Shown: one piece after another, positions 45,060 through 56,000 of the stretch | Numbering within the stretch: the stretch's first letter is position 1 | Layout of the letters: each line of letters begins with the position of its first letter | NCBI RefSeq assembly: GCF_949987515.2 | Contig: NC_082687.1 | Coordinates: 119,331,838 to 119,395,837, forward strand | Direction: 5' to 3' | DNA: 64,000 bases | Source of the DNA: Delphinus delphis | Taxonomy: Eukaryota; Chordata; Mammalia; Artiodactyla; Delphinidae | Notes under the pieces: model-generated | Seen by the model: the letters and a program-made list of their open reading frames with translations, nothing else | The model's database searches: none | Told to the model about the DNA's origin: nothing | Made by a program: the position numbers and the translations under genes

Positions 45060-45860
45060 GAGACTTCAGAATTACTGTCATAAAATTGGTAACTGAGGTC
45101 AAGAGAACAATACATGAACAAAGGGAGAATTTCCACAAAGAGGTAGAAAACATTAAAAAGTACCAAACAGAAATCATAAAGCTGAAGATTACAATAACCA
45201 AACTGAAAAAGTCTCTAGAACAATTCAACATCAGAGTAGGTAAAGCAGAAGAAAGAATCTGTGGACTCAAAGATGGATAATTGGAAATTTTCAGAGGAAC
45301 AAAAATTAAAAAAAAGAATGATCAAAGGTAAAGCATAAGGGATTTACAGGATACCATCATGCATAGCAATATACACATATGGGATTCCCAGAAAGAAAGA
45401 GAGAAAGAACCAGAAAGCTTATTCAAAGAAATAATAGCTGAAAACTCTCTAAATCTGGGAAAGGAAATAGACATCCAGATTCAAGAATCCCAAAAGACAC
45501 AAATAAGACACCAAAGAAATCCACACTGAGACACATTATATTCAAATTGTCAAAAGTCAGATGAAGAGAGAATTTTGAAAACAGTAAGAGAAAAGAGACT
45601 TGTCACATACAAAGGAACCCCATCCCCATAAGACTATCATTGGATTTTTCAGCAGAAACTTTGCAGGTTAGAAGAGAGTGGAATGATATATTCAAAGTGC
45701 TGAAAGAAAAAAAAACTGCTAACTAAGAATGCTATAGGCAGCAAAACTGTCCTTCAAAAATGAAAGAGAGATAAAGACTTTCCCAGACAAACAAAAGCTG
45801 AGAAAGTTCATCACCACTAGACCTACTCTACAAGAAATGTTAAAGAGAGTTCTTTAAATT
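45060..45860 (+). pseudogene. L1 ORF1 of copy L, inactive
   Basis: 45086-45280 gives a coiled-coil frame, VKRTIHEQRENFHKEVENIK, followed by KLKITITKLKKSLEQFNIRV and a GKAEERICGLKDG end. The RNA-binding domain start is near 45380 (gggattcccagaaagaaag) and the C-terminal domain at about 45560-45860 (ttttcagcagaaactttgca). Different family from copies G and K, with more stops. Confidence 0.78.
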
Positions 45861-46429
45861 GAAATGAAAGGACACTAAATAGAAATATGATAACATAAGA
45901 AAGTATGAAACTCATTGGTAAAGGTAAAATATACAAATACAAAATACTATATTACTGTAGTGGTAGTGGGTAAGTCACTTTTAACTCTAGTATAGAAGTT
46001 AAAAGACAAAAGTATTAAAAATAACTATAAAATATGTTAAAGATATACCATATGAAAACATGTAAATTGTGATAATAGTAACAAAGTGGGAGGGAGGAGT
46101 TATAGTTTTTAATGTAATTAACCTTAATTTATTATCAGCTTAAAATAGAATACAATAACCATGAAATATTTTGTGTAAGTCCCAAGATAACCATAAAAAA
46201 ATACCTATAGAAATTAAAGAATCAAAGCATAGCAATACAAAAAATTGACAAAATATAAAGGGATGCAAGAGAGAAAAAGAAAAGTATAAGATTAACAGAA
46301 AACAACACAATGGCAATAGTAAATCCTTTCTATCAATAGTTACTTTAGTAATAGTAAATAGATTAAAATCAAAAGGCATAGATTGGATGATTGATTTAAA
46401 AAATAAGACACCCCACAAAAAAATTAAAT

Positions 46430-49400
46430 TAAAAAAAAAATTTTTTTAAAGACCCAGCTTATGTCAACAAGAAACTCACTTTAGATTTAAGAACACACAC
46501 AGGCTGAAAGTGAAGGGGTAAAAAAAAAAAAAGATATTCTATGCAAATAGTAACTGAAAGTCAGCAGCTGTAGCTATACTTATATCAGACAAAATAAGTT
46601 TGACCTTAAGTTCAGACTGTCAAAAACTGCCACAGTAAACAAAGGAGGACATTATATAATGATAAAAGGGTCAATCCCAGGAAGCTGTAACAGTTACAAT
46701 TATATATGCATCCAACATCAGAGCACCTAAATATATAAAGCAAACACTGACAGAACTAAAGGGGGAAATATACATCAATACAAAAATAGTAGGAGACTTC
46801 AATATCCCACTTTCAATAGTAGATAGACCAACCAGACATAAGATCATAAGGAAACAGAGGACTTGAACAACACTGTTGACCAATGGACCCAACAGATATA
46901 CACAGAACATTGCACCCAACAGTAGCAGAGTACATATTCTTCTTAAGTGTGTATAGATCTTTCTGTAGGATATATCACAATTTAGGTACAAAACACATCT
47001 TAACAAATTTAAGAAGATTGAAATCACGTCAAGTATCTTTTATGACTGCAATAGATGAGACTAGAAATCAATAACTTTCCTTTACAGAAGGAAAACTGGA
47101 AAACTCACAAATAGATGGAAATTAAACAACACATTCTTAAATAACCATAAAGTCAAAGGAGAAAATTAGAAAATATCTCAAGACAAACTAAAAGAAAAAC
47201 ACAATATACCAAAACGTATGTGATGCAGCAAATTACAGGCTTACAAACTGTATAACCTAGAAGAAATGGACAAATTATTAGAAACATATAACCTGCCCAC
47301 ACTAAATTATGAAGAAACAGAAAATCTGAATAGATCTATTACTAGTATAGAGATCAGATCAGTAATCACAAACTTCCAAACAAATAAAAAAAATCCAGGA
47401 CCAGATGACTTTGCTGGCAATTTTAATCAAACATTTAAAGATGAATTAATGTCAATCATTTTCAAACTCTTCTCAAAAATTGAAAAGAACGGAATACTTC
47501 CAAAATCATTTTATGAGGCCCACATTATGCTGATACCAAAGCCAGACAAAGACACCACCAGAAAAGATAAATACATCCCAATACCCCTGATGAACATAGA
47601 TGCAAATATCCTTAACAAAATACTAACAAACTGAGTCCAACAGTATATTAGAAGGATCATATACCATGACCAAATGAAATTTATCCCTGGGATGCAAGGA
47701 TGGTTCAACATATGAAAATCAGTTAACATGATATGTTACATTAACAGAATAAAGGATTAAAATCACATGGACATCTCAATAGATGCAGAAAAAGCATTTG
47801 ACAAAATTTGACACCCTTTAAAGATAAAAACTCTCAACAACTAAAAATAGAAGGAAAGTGCCTGAACAAAATAAAGTACATATATGAAAATTCCATAGGT
47901 AACATCATATTCAACAGTGAAAACTGAAAGCTTTTCCTCTAAGGTTAGAAACCAGGCTAGTATGCCTACTCTCAGCGTTTCTATTCAACATAGTACTGGA
48001 AGGCCTAGCCAGATCAAGTAGGCAAGGAAAATCAATAAAAGGCACCCAAATCAGAAAGGAAGAAGTAAAATCTTCTCTGTTTGCAGATGAAATAATCTTA
48101 TATGTAAAACCCTAAAGACTACATCAAAAAACTCTTAGAACTAATAAGTGAATTAAGTAACATTGCAGGACACAAAATCAACATACAAAAACCAGTTGCT
48201 TTTCTATATACTAGAAACAAACTATTTGAAAAATAAATTAGGAAAACAATCCCACTTACAATGGCACCAAAAAGAATAAAACTCTTAGGAATAAACTTGA
48301 CTGAGGCAGTGACAGAATTGTATGCTGAAAACTATAAAATATTGATGAAAGAAGTTAAAGAAGACACAAACAAATGGAACGATATTCTGTGGTCATGGGT
48401 TGAAAGATTTAATATTATTAAAATGTCCAAACTACCCAAAATTATCTAAATCAAAATCCCAATGGCATGTTTTACAGAAATTTTTTTTAATTTCTAAAAT
48501 TTGTATGGAACCACAACAGACCACTAATAGCTGAATCAATCTTGAGAAAGAAGAGCAAAGCTGGAGGCATCACACTTCATGATTTCAAATATATTACTCA
48601 GATTCAGTAATCAAAACATTATGGCACTTGTGTAAGACAGACATATAGACCAATGGAACAGAACAGAGAGCCCAGAAATAAATCCACATATATACAGTCA
48701 ACAGATCTTTGACCAGGGCTCTAACAATACACAGTGGAGAAAGGATAGTCTCTTCAACAAATGGTGTTGGGAAAACTGGATATCCATGTGCAAAACAATG
48801 AAATTGGATCTTTAACTTATGTCATATGCAAAACTCAACTCAAAGTGGATTAAGTACTTAAATATAAGACCTGAAACTATAAAAATGTCTAGAAGCAAAC
48901 ATAGGGGAAAGACTTCATGACACTGGTCTTGGCAATAATTTCTTGGATATGGCACTGAAAGCTCAGGCAACAAAACCAAAAATAAGCAAGCTGGACTACA
49001 TCAAACTAAAAAGCTTCTATACAGCAAAGGAAACAAACAACAGATGGAAAAGTTAACCTATGGAATGGGAGAAAATATTTGCAAACCGTATATCCAACAG
49101 TGGATTAATCTTCAAAATGTATAAGGAACTCCTACAACTCAAAAAGAAAAAATCAATAACCCAATTAAAAAATGGGTCAAAGACTTAAATAGGCATTTCT
49201 CCAAAGAAAACATACAAATGGCCAACAGATACATTAAAAAGTACTCAACATCACTAATAATCAGGGAAATAAAGATCAAACCCACAATGAGATGTCGCTT
49301 CACACCTATTTAGATGGCTATTATAAAAAAATAGGCAACAAGTGCTGGCAGGAATGTGGATGAATTGGAACGTTAGCACACTGTTGGTGAGAATGATAAA

Positions 49401-49730
49401 TAGTGTAGCCACTATGACAACGGTATGGAGGTTCCTCAAAAAACTTAAAATGGAACTACCATTTGATCCAATAATCCTTTTTCTGGGTATTTAGCCAAAA
49501 GAATGAAATCAGGATCTCAAAGATATATTAGCATTTCATGTTCATTGCAGCACTATTCACAATAGCCAAGATGTGGAAACAACCTAAATGTCCATCAACA
49601 GATGAATATGTAAAGAAAATATGGTATATACATTCAATGGAATACTATTCAGCCTTAATTCTGAAGGAAAGTCAGAAGGAAATTATGTCATGTGTGAAAA
49701 CATGGATGAACCTGAGCACACTATACTAAA
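46430..49730 (+). pseudogene. L1 ORF2 of copy L, with internal deletion and altered catalytic motif
   Basis: The endonuclease remnant spans about 46450-47100, read only in short frames. At about 47235 the DNA jumps from the sequence after the endonuclease (acgtatgtgatgcagcaaat) to the block before the reverse transcriptase (taacctagaagaaatggac), losing several hundred bases. 47266-47634 carries [20 protein letters not shown] and [16 protein letters not shown]. The catalytic box at 48080-48091 reads FADE in place of FADD. 48261-48449 carries [20 protein letters not shown]. The C-terminal end lies at 49520-49729 ([20 protein letters not shown]). Confidence 0.85.
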
Positions 49731-50044
49731 TGAGATAAGCCAATCACATACAAACAAATATGCATGATTCATCTTATATAAGGAATGTAAAATAGTGAAG
49801 TTTACATAATCAAAGAGTGGAATGGTGACTTCCAGGGGGTAGTGGGGAGAAGGAAATGGGAGTTATGAATTAAGGGGCATAAAATTTCATTTAATCAGAT
49901 GAATAAGCTCTAGAGATTTGATGCACAGCATTGTACCTATAGTCCACAGTAACATATTGTACATTTAAAAGTTTGCTAAGATCTCTTGTTAAGTGTTCTT
50001 ATCACAATAAAATACAATTTTTAAAAAAGAGTGGCTAGCTAGAG

Positions 50045-50459
50045 AAAATAATTGTTAGATACAGTTAAGAAGGTCAAAGAAGGGCCTCTCTGTAGAGCTG
50101 TTTGAACTGGGTGAGATGTCAATGAGAAGAGTGAGCCAAGTGAATGTTTGGTTGCAGACATTCAAGGCAAACACCCAAAGATTAAAAGAAAACAAAAAAA
50201 CAAAAAACCTCAACATGTTTAAAAATTCAAAAAATGGGAAAAAAAGACAATGTACCTTTTTCACTGAATATCAGCTGAATTATCCAGGAGCATTGTAATC
50301 AAGGAGAGTGACTTTAGGGGATAAAGTCAGAGTGTTAAGTGGGAGCTGAATTGTGGAGCACCTCCTGGGTTGTCTCCAGACTTTAAATCTTGTCCTAATA
50401 ACAGTGAAAAGCTATTAAGATATTACTGTCATGGACAGGCTGCAGTAGTTCAGAAGTAG
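50045..50459 (+). repeat. Ancient mammalian interspersed repeat, part 1
   Basis: Phrases such as gaagggcctctctgtagagc and ctttagggg followed by a long A/G-rich run match a widespread old mammalian repeat that I recognise but cannot name with certainty. It is continued at 50694-50742 and 51375-51875, so it was split by the elements between. No coding potential. Confidence 0.5.
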
Positions 50460-50693
50460 TACAGTTGACCCTTGAGCAAAGTGGGCGTTAGGGGTGCCAA
50501 CACTCCACACAGTCAAAAATTCGCATATAATTTTGTGAATTATACATAGTTCCTCTGCATCTGTGGTTCTGCATTTGCTGATTCAATCAACAACCAATCA
50601 TGTAGTACTATAGTATTTTTACTATTGAAAAAAATTTTGTGTTATAAGTGGACCCATGCAGTTCAAACCAGTGTTGTTCAAGGATCAACTGTA
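50460..50693. mobile_element. Miniature DNA transposon with TA target duplication
   Basis: The element is 50462-50691 (230 bp). Its ends are inverted: CAGTTGACCCTTGAGCAA at the left, and the right end read backwards gives CAGTTGATCCTTGAACAAC. TA dinucleotides at 50460-50461 and 50692-50693 fit a TA target duplication as made by Tc1/mariner-group transposases. A second copy lies at 54518-54730. Family likely Tigger-type, name not certain. Confidence 0.82.
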
Positions 50694-50742
50694 GTTATAT
50701 TCAAGATATATTTTGGAAGTGGAACTCATAGGATATGTAGAT
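50694..50742 (+). repeat. Ancient mammalian interspersed repeat, part 2
   Basis: The short segment (agatatattttggaagtgga, then ggatatgtagatgg) continues the repeat from 50459 beyond the DNA transposon. It ends where the LTR begins. Confidence 0.45.
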
Positions 50743-50946
50743 GGGTTATGTGATAAATTAGCTGCCACAAATTTCTTCCATCCCAACATACATGACCCAT
50801 TGCAAGGTAAATTTCTTCTCCTCCTATCCAGAGGTGGAATCTATGGGTTATGTGATAAATTAGTTTCCATAAATTTCTTCCATCCCAACATACATGACCT
50901 GTTGCAAGGTGAATTTCTTCTCCTCCAATCCAGAGATGGAATCTAT
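50743..50946 (+). repeat. 102-bp tandem duplication
   Basis: Two copies begin with GGGTTATGTGATAAATTAG at 50743 and 50845. The offset is exactly 102 bases. The copies differ at a small number of positions (for example gctgccac against gtttccat). Because 102 is a multiple of three, an open frame (50713-50958) reads through both, giving a 34-residue repeat by arithmetic. Confidence 0.92.
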
Positions 50947-51374
50947 CCACCCTCTTGAATCTGGTTGCCTTATGACTTGATTGACCAGTAAGTTAGGGAA
51001 GAAGTGACTTTATGCAAATCTTAAAGCTAGGCCTTGAGAGATATTGCAGCTTCAGGTTTTGCTCTCTTGAAATGTTGCCGAGAGACCATTTTACAGGAAA
51101 GCATATTTAGCTTATTATTGGATGAAGACTCGTGGAAAAGAGCCAAAGCACTCCAGCTAACAGCCAACATCAACTGCCAGACATGTGAATAAAGTCTCCT
51201 TACAGTTCAGCCAACTAGTCAGCTGAATGAGCCAAATGAGTGCAGGTGAAACTAGCAGGAGAATCTCCCAACTAACCCATAGAATTGTGAGAAAGAATAT
51301 CAATAAATTGCTGTTTTTAAGCCACTATGTTTGTGGTAGTTCTTTATGTAGCAGTACATAGCTGAAACAGATAA
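50743..51374 (+). mobile_element. MaLR-type (MLT1-like) solo LTR with internal tandem duplication
   Basis: The right end (tttttaagccactatgtttg, then tatgtagcagtacatagctg) is the typical MLT1 LTR end, with an AATAAA-like site (tcaataaattgct) just before. The middle includes aacatcaactgccagacatg and attgtgagaaagaa, also typical. The left part carries a 102-bp tandem duplication (50743-50844 and 50845-50946). MaLR elements are old non-autonomous mammalian LTR retrotransposons. No internal region or second LTR was found here. Confidence 0.78.
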
Positions 51375-51875
51375 TATCTGGAGTGTGAGGAACATAGAGG
51401 AATTATGTATAGGTCTTAAATGCTCAGCTTCAACAATTGGTTAAAAAATAGTGCTACTTGCTGAACTGGGGAATGCTGAGGGAGGAAGGGTTTAGAGGTG
51501 TAAAATTACAAGTTCTGTTTTGGCTGTGCTGAGTTTGGAAATGTCCGTTAGCCATGCATTTGGAGTTAAGTGGAGGAGTCAACAATGGTTATAATTTTGA
51601 AGGCCATCAACATATAAATAACATTTAAAGCCAATAAAAATAAAAAGACCCACTTAAAAATAGAATGTAGTTAGTGAAGGATAGAACCAGGACTCTGGGA
51701 TCCTCTAACTTTCAAAGGTTGAGCAGAAAAAGAAGATCCAAAAAGAACAAAAGAGACAGAGAAGAATCATCTAGTGAGGCAGGAGAAGATGGTTCCATGG
51801 AGGCCAAGAGAAGAGAGTGTTTCAAGGTGAGCATGATCAGATGCTGCCAGGAAGCAGCCAAGTGACTACTGCACG
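51375..51875 (+). repeat. Ancient mammalian interspersed repeat, part 3
   Basis: The sequence after the LTR (tctgttttggctgtgctgag, then tcaacatataaataacattt, then gaagagagtgtttcaaggtg) is the later part of the same old repeat. The order and spacing fit one element interrupted by the DNA transposon and LTR. The 63- and 83-codon frames here are incidental. Confidence 0.5.
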
Positions 51876-52099
51876 TATCAGCATGGCAGTCATTGGAAAC
51901 CATGAGCACCTTCAGTGGAATGGAGACTGCCCTACAGACCACTCTTGTTAGAAGCACTGCCATGGCGGGTAATGCAGAAATGCCTCAGGGGCTTCAGGGA
52001 GCCAGGGACCCATTAAGTCAAGGAAATTTGATTTGTTTGTTTTGCTCTATTGTTTGTTTAAACCCTCCTAACCTCAGGTAATGTCATGGAATCATAAGG
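51876..52099. other. Unassigned sequence
   Basis: No gene or repeat was recognised. The 62-codon frame 51893-52081 has no motif. Confidence 0.3.
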
Positions 52100-52220
52100 C
52101 CAGAAAGTACCACACATTCCAGTTAACCCTCTCAATTTACATATTAGGAAACGAGACACAGAGAAGGCAATTACTCTGCCTATAACCACACAGTAAGCTG
52201 AACTGTGATTGACTACACAC
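52100..52220 (-). repeat. MIR SINE fragment
   Basis: The text tttacatattaggaaacgag and cagagaaggcaattactctg followed by ataaccacacagtaagctg matches the reverse of the MIR core and body. Followed at 52222-52241 by an uninterrupted T run. Confidence 0.6.
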
Positions 52221-52324
52221 AAGTTTTTTTTTTTTTTTTTTGAATATGAACTGGATACTAGATGATATCATGAAACTATTGTTAGTGATTTAAGGGCAGT
52301 AATTGTAAGGTAGTTATCTAGGAA

Positions 52325-53160
52325 AATGTCTTATTCTTTTTAAAAACATTTATTAGTAAATTTATGCTCTCTTCACCCATTTCTCCCACCCTTCACCTTC
52401 TATCTCTGGCAACTACCAATATGTTCACTGCATCTATGACCTTGTTTTTTATTTGTTTACATTCAAGTCTTTAATCCATTTTGAGTTAATTTTGGTGTGT
52501 GGTGTAAGAAGGTGATCAAGCTTTATTCTTTTGCATTTGGCTGTCCAGTTTTCCCAGCACCCCTTAGTGAGGAGACTGTCCTTTCCCCATTGTATATTCT
52601 TGGCTTCTTTTTCATAAGTTGATTGACCATATATGTATGGGTTTATTTCTGGGCACTCTATTCTGTTCTATTGATCTATGTGTCTGCTTTTATGCCAATT
52701 TCATGCTGTTTTAATTATTGTAGCTTTGTAATATTGTTTACAATTAGGGTGCATGATGCCTCCAGCTCTGTTCTTCTTTCTCAAGATTGCTTTGGCTATA
52801 TGGGGTTCTTTTAACTTCCACACATGCTTTACAATTTTTGTTCTATTTCTTTGAAAAATGCCATTGAAATTTAGATAGGGATTGTATTGAATCTACAGAT
52901 TACCTTGGGTAGAAGAGACATTTTAACAATATTGATTCTTCCAATCCATGATCACAGAATGTTCTTCCATTTATTTGTGTCTTCTTCAATTTCTTCCATT
53001 AATGTCTTGTATTTTTCAATATATAAGTTTTTCACCTCCTTGGTTAAAATTATTCCTATATGTTTTATTCCTTTTGATGCAATTATAAATGGGATTCTTT
53101 TATTAATTTTTCTTTTTGATAGTCTGTTATCAGTGTATAGAAATGCAACAGATTTTTGTG
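52325..53160 (-). mobile_element. Old L1 copy M, part 1
   Basis: A short 3'UTR piece (about 52325-52440, ccatttctcccacccttcac) is joined to ORF2 C-terminal sequence (ttcaagtctttaatccattt), so the region between is lost. The rest is ORF2 up to 53160, where a DNA transposon interrupts it. Minus strand, old. Confidence 0.75.
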
Positions 53161-53645
53161 TACACTAGTCTCCTACATACAAACCTCCAAGTTGCTGACT
53201 TTCAAAGATGCGAACATGTGTTTGCATGTCCAATCACATAAGTTAGTTCACATGTCTGGCACACATTGTCACATGCATGCATCTTCTACAAGTGGTTGTA
53301 CATTTGTGTACTTTACTGTACAGTACTGTACATAGTACAATAATACATTATCTTTATTTCAAGCCCAGGATGTCCAGAAGCAAGCATAAAAGCAGCAGTG
53401 ATGTAGCTGCTACTACTGTACTTTTCAAGGTACTGTATTGTAAGATTAAAAATGTTTTCTTTATTTTTGTTTGTTTTTTATGTATTATTTGTGTGGAAAG
53501 TATTATAAACCTATTACAGTACAGTACTATATAGCCGATTGTGCTATTTGGGTACCTAGGCTAACTTTATTGGGCTTATGAACAAATTGGACTTATGAAT
53601 GTGCTCTCCAAACAGAACTCGTTCATATGTTGGGGACTTACTGTA
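53161..53645. mobile_element. Tigger/MER2-like DNA transposon with TA target duplication
   Basis: Element 53163-53643 (481 bp). The left end reads CACTAGTCTCCTACATACAA; the right end read backwards gives CAGTAAGTCCCCAACATATG, so the two are inverted repeats of about 23 bp. TA at 53161-53162 and 53644-53645 flank it. L1 copy M reads through once it is removed (gatttttgtg then tattgattttt). The short open stretch near 53370 (MSRSKHKSSSDVAATTVLF) may be a relic of a transposase start, a weak inference. No catalytic domain is present, so it is non-autonomous. Confidence 0.85.
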
Positions 53646-54370
53646 TTGATTTTTTTTTATCCTGCAACTTTAGTAAATTCATGTATTAGTTCTAATAGTT
53701 TTTTGATGAAGTCTTTAGAGTTTTCTATATATAATATGTCATCTAATTGCTCTGGCTAGAACTTCTGAAATTATGTTTAATACAAGTGGTGAAAGTTGGC
53801 ATTCTTGTCTTGTTCCTGATCTCAGAAAAAAGGCTTTCTGTTTTTCACAATTGAGTGTGCTTTTAGCTACAGGCTTGTCGTATATGTCCTTTATTAGTTA
53901 AGTTACTAATTGTTTGTTGGGAGCTTTTTGATTACTGATTTAATCTCCTTACCTGTAATTGGTCTGTTCGGATTTTCTGTTTCATCATGATTTGGTCTTG
54001 GTAGGTTGTATGTTTCAGGAAATGTATTCATTTCTTCAACATTGTCCAATTTGTTGAAATATAATTATTCATAGTAGTCTCTTATGATCCTTTGTGTTCT
54101 GTAATCAGTTATAACATCTCCACTTTCATTTTTTATTTAATCAGAGTTCTATCTCTTTTTTTCTTGGTGAGTCTAGCTAACAGCTTAACAATTTTTTTTT
54201 AATCTTTTCAAAGGATAGCCCCTACGTTCATTGATCTTCTCTATTGTCTTTTTAGTCTTTATTTTATTTCTGCTCTAATTTTTGTTATTTTCTGACTAGA
54301 TTTACAAATTTCTGGTTAGATTTTCTAACAATTGTTCATTAAAGAATCATTGATTCTCTATGGAATCTTT
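53646..54370 (-). mobile_element. Old L1 copy M, part 2 (reverse transcriptase region)
   Basis: Continues ORF2 on the minus strand: antisense of the sequence around FADD near 53730, where a short gap has removed the motif itself (atataatatgtcatctaatt), then the GQGCP-type block and the region before the reverse transcriptase (ttcttggtgagtctagctaa). It fades at about 54370. Confidence 0.72.
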
Positions 54371-54517
54371 TCTGACAAGTATCAATTTTAATAATTATCT
54401 ACAGTCAATGGGTTAGACATTTAAAGAAGCACAATGCTGCCCATTCACCACATAACAGGATCCTACAAATGCCTCTATAATCCCGTCTATGTCATTTGCC
54501 CCTTTCCACTAAAAGAA

Positions 54518-54730
54518 TAGTTGACCCTTAAACAACTCAGGGGTTGGGGCACCAAACCCATGTGCAATCGAAAATCCAAATGTAACTTTACAGTTGGCCC
54601 TCTGTGTCAGTGGTTCCACATCTACAATTTAACCAACTGCCAATTTTGTAATACTATAGTATGTATTTTTAAAAATCTGCATAAAAGTGGACCCACACTG
54701 TTCAAACCTGTGTTATTCAAGGGTCAACTG
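54518..54730. mobile_element. Miniature DNA transposon, second copy
   Basis: Same family as 50462-50691. The left end TAGTTGACCCTTAAACAAC and the right end (ttcaagggtcaactg) are inverted. TA follows at 54731-54732; the left TA seems mutated. The middle contains cagttggccctctgtgtcag, as in the partial copy at 9114. Confidence 0.75.
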
Positions 54731-55769
54731 TATTACCTCATAAAACCCTGTTAGAAGAAACAGCTGGCTCTCTCTGGGTAGACATTTTTAAAAGAGGCTT
54801 GGAATCCAAATGACAATTATATACTTCTACTTTCCTTCCAAATCTCTTGATTATTGTTAATCCCTGGTGGAAGCATAATGTAAGGATTTTAAACTTCTGT
54901 CTGCAAAGAAACACTAAACATAATTATTTAAGATGAAAGATAGATTTGTTACAATAGAAAAATGCTTCATTCTCTTCTTTATCCACAGCCTGACAAACCA
55001 ATGTGCTACATATCACTATGACATACATAACCTAAATATCTAGATAAATGAGATAATAAATAATCTTATAGCACCCTGTGCTGACAGTGTCTTCAGAAAA
55101 TGGCTCCACCTTTGATAATATATTTGGGGCTGCCACTCTAGAGAGCCCTGGAAGCAGCCATGATATGCCTCTGGGGCTGCTCTACTCCAGGGTGCTCTGT
55201 TCTCATTCTATCACATCTCCACAACAGGTCAGATACAGCCAATATCTTTCAGAGCTGAAAGACCAGGATGTTCAGCTATGCCTGACACAAAGAATAGACA
55301 AGTCAAAATCTTCCAAGTCTTCCTTACAATCCTGGGGTGCAAGGCTCTAATAAAGGAGACAATCTCTAATCTTGTCATACTTAATTTATGAATTCAAAAA
55401 GCATTTACTAAGATTCTACTCTATGATAGATGCTGAGGAACACAAAAGTTAGTAAAGTAGGAAACCATCAGACTAAGTCCTCACATCTTCTGTGTTGTTC
55501 ATCCTCAGGTGACATTCCTCCAGTGCTTGCACCCAGCATCCTTTGTGTTCTCACTTCCATCCTGTATGTTTTTCACCCCAACAGATAGCTTCTCTTAAGT
55601 TCATTCGCAGCCACCCAAACATTTGTTTCCACACAGGCTATTTTTAAAAATAAATTTTTATTTTAAATATTCTACCTTTTACATTTCTGTTTTGCATCAT
55701 CTACCATAGAGCAAAGAAAAACTTACTAAAGTTATTTAAAATGTCATTTCTTTTTTCAGGAGTCAACAT
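54731..55769. other. Unassigned sequence
   Basis: A 90-codon plus-strand frame (55078-55350) is the longest open stretch but has no recognised motif, signal peptide or membrane segment, and no splice context that I could defend. The part near 55640-55680 is AT-rich. No repeat family recognised. Confidence 0.3.
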
Positions 55770-56000
55770 GGTGTAGAAAGACTCTGGGTTTTAGAAATTA
55801 ATAAACTGGAGAGTGTAATGCCAGCTCTCCCTTTCTGACTGACTTAAAGCAAGTAATTTAACTTCTCTGAGCCTCAATGTCCTCCTCTGACTAATAGAGT
55901 AATAATACCTGTCTTGTGGGACTTATGTGATTAACTTAAATAATACATGTAAAGAATCCTGTACATTGCAAGTGTTCAATAAAGATTAGTTTCATTCCAA
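55770..56000 (+). repeat. MIR SINE, nearly complete
   Basis: Plus-strand MIR: tgaagtcagg-like head lost, then taaagcaagtaatttaactt, cctctgactaatagagtaat and gcaagtgttcaataaagatt. Diverged but collinear. Confidence 0.75.

Larger units (their letters stand above)
44604..50044 (+). mobile_element. L1 copy L: older, both ends present, with target-site duplication
   Basis: A plus-strand L1 from about 44621 (5' end with caccaagatggccgagtagg) to about 50026 (3' end with cacaataaaatacaattttt). Flanking repeats are AAGAGTGGCTGGCAAAG at 44604-44620 and AAGAGTGGCTAGCTAGAG at 50027-50044, an imperfect match as expected for an old insertion. Length about 5.4 kb because of deletions, including one in ORF2 near 47235. 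It is more diverged than copies G, I and K. Confidence 0.87.

Noticed and set aside
50743..50946. CRISPR-like direct repeats
   Set aside because: Only two adjacent copies without spacers, in a mammalian LTR. A simple tandem duplication.
55078..55350. 90-codon plus-strand frame
   Set aside because: Unique sequence but no motif, no splice sites that I could support and no start context beyond the ATG.
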